NCBI RefSeq assembly: GCF_024170005.1
Contig: NZ_JALJXJ010000009.1
Span: forward strand, 62,001 to 126,000
Length of the DNA stretch: 64,000 bases
Direction: 5' to 3'
Source of the DNA: Azospirillum lipoferum
GTDB lineage: Bacteria; Pseudomonadota; Alphaproteobacteria; Azospirillales; Azospirillaceae
Shown here: positions 61,127 to 64,000 of the stretch, piece by piece
Numbering within the stretch: the stretch's first letter is position 1
How the letters are laid out: each line of letters begins with the position of its first letter
Notes under the pieces: generated by a model
Database searches by the model: none
Seen by the model: the letters and a program-made list of their open reading frames with translations, nothing else
What the model was told of the DNA's origin: nothing
Program-made: the position numbers and the translations under genes

Positions 61127-62056
61127 GTGACCATTCCCGATTTCCAAACCGTGATGCTCCCAGTCCTGCGCGCCGCCGCTGATGGCGAAGTGAGGATCAC
61201 CGACATCGTAGAGCGGCTCGCCGACGAGTTCGGGCTATCGCAGGAAGAGCGCGCTCACCTGCTGCCATCAGGTCGCCAGACCACCTTTGCCAATCGTGTC
61301 CATTGGGCCAAGAGCTATCTGGGCAAGGCCGGGCTGGTAGAGTTGACCCGGCGGGCGCATTTCCGCATCACCGACCGGGGCCGCGAGGTGCTGGCCGCCC
61401 CGCCCGAACGGATTGACATCAAATTCCTGAACCATTTCCCAGACTTCCAACGGTTCCGGCAAGCCGAAGCGGAAGCGGCAACCGAGGCCGGAACGGCACA
61501 GGCACCATCAGCGAGCCAAGGTGACACCGTGCTGACCCCGGACGAGGTGATGCGGGGGGCACATCGTCAACTTGAAGCCGCCTTGGCCGATGACCTGCTC
61601 CAACGCATCCGCGCCGGGACCCCGGCCTTTTTCGAGAGCGTAGTGGTCCGGCTGCTGGTCGCCATGGGCTATGGCGGCTCAATGGCTGAGATTGACAAGG
61701 CGCTGGTCGGTGGCACCGGCGACGGCGGAGTGGATGGCGTGATCGACCAGGACCCGCTCGGTCTGGACCGGATCTATGTCCAGGCGAAGCGCTACGCCGA
61801 TGGCAACAGCGTGGGAGCTGGTGCGATCCGCGACTTCTTCGGCAGCCTGGACCGTTTCAAAGCCAACAAGGGCCTATTCGTCACCACCTCCACCTTCTCC
61901 CCTTCCGCCCGCGAAACCGCCGAACTGCTGAGCAAGCGCATCGTCCTGATCGACGGTACCCAGTTTACCCGCCTGATGATCCGTCATGGTGTCGGGTGCC
62001 GCGTAGAAGATGTGCTCCACATCAAGAAGCTGGACGAGGAATTCTTCGAGGCATAG
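61127..62056 (+). CDS. mrr: Mrr-type restriction endonuclease
   Basis: A 309-residue modification-dependent type restriction protein. The N-terminal winged-helix (Mrr_N, about 1-85, IVERLADEFGLSQEERAHLL and KAGLVELTRRAHFRITDRGR) binds DNA. The C-terminal nuclease has FFESVVVRLLVAMGYGG, GTGDGGVDGVID (catalytic Asp) and YVQAKRY (Gln-x-Lys). The family cuts methylated or foreign DNA. The GTG start lies 11 bases after the PIN gene, so it is the last gene of the operon. Presence of a host methylase (HsdM) of the right type would avoid self-cutting. Confidence 0.92.
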   Translation: MTIPDFQTVMLPVLRAAADGEVRITDIVERLADEFGLSQEERAHLLPSGRQTTFANRVHWAKSYLGKAGLVELTRRAHFRITDRGREVLAAPPERIDIKFLNHFPDFQRFRQAEAEAATEAGTAQAPSASQGDTVLTPDEVMRGAHRQLEAALADDLLQRIRAGTPAFFESVVVRLLVAMGYGGSMAEIDKALVGGTGDGGVDGVIDQDPLGLDRIYVQAKRYADGNSVGAGAIRDFFGSLDRFKANKGLFVTTSTFSPSARETAELLSKRIVLIDGTQFTRLMIRHGVGCRVEDVLHIKKLDEEFFEA

Positions 62057-62216
62057 CGGCAAAAAGCCGACTACCCAGTAAATCTCATAAAACATACATT
62101 TTGTGAGGTTCGCGCTACGAGCCGCACCAATCCTCGGGTTCTTTCATGTCTTGAGCACGGCGCATTCAGAAAACATAATGTCTTGTGCGGGATAACTACG
62201 CACAGTGAGGTTTCCG

Positions 62217-62786
62217 ATGAAGCAGGCGCGGGTGTTGACAGAGCAGGAGCAGAAACGGCTACTGGCCGTGGTCGCACAGGGCAGGCACGCCGCCCGCAAC
62301 CGGATGGCCGTCATGCTGTCCTACCTCGCGGGTCTACGGGTTGGGGAAATCGCGGCGCTGACTTGGGGAGACGTGCTGGACAGAAACGGTATCGTGCGCG
62401 AGCAGATCAGGTTGGATGCAGAGATCACCAAGGGCGGTCACGCCCGCGTAGTGTTCGTAAACGACCGGCTGCGGAAGGAGATCGAACGCTACTGCGTCAC
62501 TCGGAGTGAAGCCCCGGCGCCGACATCCCCCCTGCTGCGCACGCAGAAGCGGACGGCGTTCAGCGCCAACACCCTGTGCCAGTTGATGGGGCAGCTTTAC
62601 GAGCAAGCTGGCCTCGACGGGGCGACCTCCCATAGCGGGCGGCGCTGGTTCATCACCAAACTCGCCCACAGTGGTGTCAGCCCGAAGGTGATCATGGCTT
62701 TGGCTGGACACAAACACCTAACCACCACCCAGCGCTACATCGAATTAAATGACGATTTAATGCGTGCCGCCGTTCGAGTATTATGA
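62217..62786 (+). CDS. Short tyrosine recombinase/integrase
   Basis: A 189-residue recombinase with only a catalytic domain. The first Arg is in LAGLRVGEIAAL, the His-x-x-Arg in SHSGRRWF, the second His in AGHKHLTTTQ and the nucleophilic Tyr in QRYIELN. There is no N-terminal core-binding arm. Such short integrases occur on plasmids and islands. Upstream (62090-62200) are repeated AACATA-type strings that could be its binding site. A GTGAGG site precedes ATG 62217. Confidence 0.85.
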   Translation: MKQARVLTEQEQKRLLAVVAQGRHAARNRMAVMLSYLAGLRVGEIAALTWGDVLDRNGIVREQIRLDAEITKGGHARVVFVNDRLRKEIERYCVTRSEAPAPTSPLLRTQKRTAFSANTLCQLMGQLYEQAGLDGATSHSGRRWFITKLAHSGVSPKVIMALAGHKHLTTTQRYIELNDDLMRAAVRVL

Positions 62787-62817
62787 CAATAATTTACGAC
62801 GAATTCACTAGCAATCA

Positions 62818-63264
62818 TTAAAGCTCACGCCCAGACATTTCGCTCATAAAACTTGTGAAGTCTTCCGAATCGTCATTTACCATAGTTAAAGCCACTCCAA
62901 TTGCTTTAACATTAAGTCCGTACAGATCCCTCATTTCGATTCCGAGACCCCAATAGGAATGGAGCAATCTAATCCATTCTCCAACGATTACTACAGCTGC
63001 GCCAGCGGAATTGTCAGAAATCCAAATATCGACAGCCATTTCTAACGTAGGGTATTTTTCAGTAAGGGCCTTAAGATCTTCCTTCTCATCCCAGTAATCT
63101 GGATATTCATTCCAATGTTTGATTTCTTCAATAAATACCTCTTTCAGGAAATCTGAAAGTTTTCCGTCTTGCTCCACCTGCTGCAGGAACGAATTGATTT
63201 TGGCTCCACCTGCTAGAGCAAGTAGCTCTTGCGTATAAGCGTCATGTATGTTGATTGAGGTCAT
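62818..63264 (-). CDS. AT-rich orphan gene of unknown function (148 aa)
   Basis: A 148-residue acidic protein (many Asp/Glu) of noticeably lower GC than its neighbours, read from ATG 63264 after a GAGGGG site. There is a hydrophobic segment (about 85-100, AGAAVVIVGEWIRLLHSYW) and a second (about 115-130), but these are probably amphipathic helices rather than membrane spans. I do not recognise the family. It sits between two recombinases and looks like recent cargo, for instance an immunity or anti-phage-type protein; that role is speculation. Confidence 0.6.
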   Translation of the reverse strand: MTSINIHDAYTQELLALAGGAKINSFLQQVEQDGKLSDFLKEVFIEEIKHWNEYPDYWDEKEDLKALTEKYPTLEMAVDIWISDNSAGAAVVIVGEWIRLLHSYWGLGIEMRDLYGLNVKAIGVALTMVNDDSEDFTSFMSEMSGREL

Positions 63265-63587
63265 AATCCCCTCGCATTTGGCACATTGGAAAACTTCTAT
63301 GCTATGGTTTACCTCTGAGGCGTTAGTAATTGGTTAAAGATTATGAGCCCCGCAGCGGCTTCACTCCGAAAGCCCGGATCCAAACCTCCGCCAATCTGAG
63401 CAAAAGCAATAACTTGGCTTCATAAATGCAGGGCTTTGATGGGCGTTCAAGATACCGCAAGTGAACATCCTTGATAATTTACATGTCTTCAGTCAAGCGT
63501 ACCTTGTGATAATAGGTTTACGAAGCATGGATCCAAGATAGCTCTAGAACGTCAGGCCAACACAACTCAATTTCCACTCGTTGGAAA
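63265..63587. other. Intergenic region next to the second recombinase
   Basis: 323 bases, AT-rich, without a credible gene. It contains no long repeat visible by eye. It is the likely promoter region of the AT-rich orphan gene and the 3' flank of the recombinase; an attachment site could lie here but none is identified. Confidence 0.55.
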
Positions 63588-64000
63588 TCAATTTCGCCCC
63601 GATTGATGTGCAATCCAGGGTTCGATATTCTCAAAATTTTCTTTATCTTGTGAATAGGTTAGCACGGACGCTTTGTCGAGGTTCGCAATGTGAGCGTAGT
63701 GGTCCATGATTGTCTGCACGCTCGTCCGCATATTCCGAGCAAGGTCCTCAATAGGCACTCCACGATCAAGGGCTTCAGTAGCCGCTGTATGCCGCAGACT
63801 ATATAGAGACCGAGGCGCACCGTCGGCGTTAAGCCAGAGATCGAACCTCTTCAGGCAGTTGCGGAAGCTCTGCTCAAGCAAGGGCATTTCCCCCTTCTTG
63901 TAGGCGAACACAAGGTCGTCCGGCTCCGTGTGCGGGCAGATATTGCGCCATTCGATCAGCAGCGGCCCGGCATCATGCTGGACCACCACCCAACGCGGCT
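63588..64000 (-). CDS. Tyrosine recombinase, C-terminal part (cut by window edge)
   Basis: The last about 137 residues of a phage-type integrase, reading out of the window on the minus strand. The catalytic Arg and preceding His are in LYSLRHTAATEAL, and the nucleophilic Tyr in IMDHYAHI. DDLVFAYKKGEMPLLEQS belongs to the catalytic core. A long C-terminal tail follows. Its N-terminus lies beyond base 64000. As the second recombinase within 1.4 kb of the first, it marks the right flank of the island or the edge of another element. Confidence 0.8.
   Translation of the reverse strand, partial: PRWVVVQHDAGPLLIEWRNICPHTEPDDLVFAYKKGEMPLLEQSFRNCLKRFDLWLNADGAPRSLYSLRHTAATEALDRGVPIEDLARNMRTSVQTIMDHYAHIANLDKASVLTYSQDKENFENIEPWIAHQSGRN

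Overview
The window looks like a chromosome or chromid segment from a GC-rich alphaproteobacterium, most likely an Azospirillum-like member of the Rhodospirillales. The evidence is very high GC in the coding regions, a NifJ-type pyruvate:ferredoxin oxidoreductase, several atypical two-component proteins, a giant type I-secreted repeat protein and a SiaABCD-type signalling locus. The genus is an inference; no rRNA or tRNA is visible to anchor it.

Layout. 1-4.4 kb: start of nifJ (minus strand, cut by the window edge), a hexuronate-type MFS transporter, a candidate small RNA of about 95 nt with its own promoter and terminator, a HAD phosphatase and a MarR-type regulator. 4.4-27.2 kb: a secretion and adhesion locus. 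It has a 5,635-residue repeat protein (minus), and divergently a single-chain double ABC exporter and a HlyD-type adaptor. No outer-membrane TolC-type gene is in view. 27.2-35.6 kb: two proteins of unknown function, then a signalling cluster with a NarL/FixJ response regulator, a PAS histidine kinase, a CheR-PAS protein and a divergent CheB. 35.7-43 kb: FdhF/YdeP-type oxidoreductase, polA, an OmpR-type regulator and a periplasmic solute-binding protein. 43.3-47.7 kb: a siaA-siaB-siaC-histidine kinase-siaD operon. The extra kinase has the same N-terminal module as the diguanylate cyclase SiaD. 47.9-49.8 kb: an AI-2E family transporter whose C-terminus is encoded by a dispersed palindromic element.

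50.2-64 kb is a mobile or accessory island with clearly different, often AT-richer sequence. It holds a two-gene cassette of a membrane-anchored GAF protein and a Panacea-domain (SocA/DUF4065) protein, small plasmid/ICE-like genes among many inverted repeats, and a roughly 600-bp structured region without a credible gene. A defence operon follows (hsdR-hsdM-hsdS-XRE/ImmA-PIN-mrr), then a short tyrosine recombinase, an AT-rich orphan gene and the C-terminal part of a second tyrosine recombinase.

The most promising undescribed items are: (1) the Sia operon with a histidine kinase carrying the SiaD-type N-terminal module, suggesting one SiaC switch acting on two outputs; (2) the GAF-membrane protein/Panacea pair as a candidate toxin-antitoxin or defence cassette; (3) the exporter with two ABC halves in one chain, the first with a degenerate nucleotide site; (4) the small RNA and the AT-rich motif shared by three promoters near the left end; (5) the structured non-coding region at 53.4-54.0 kb.
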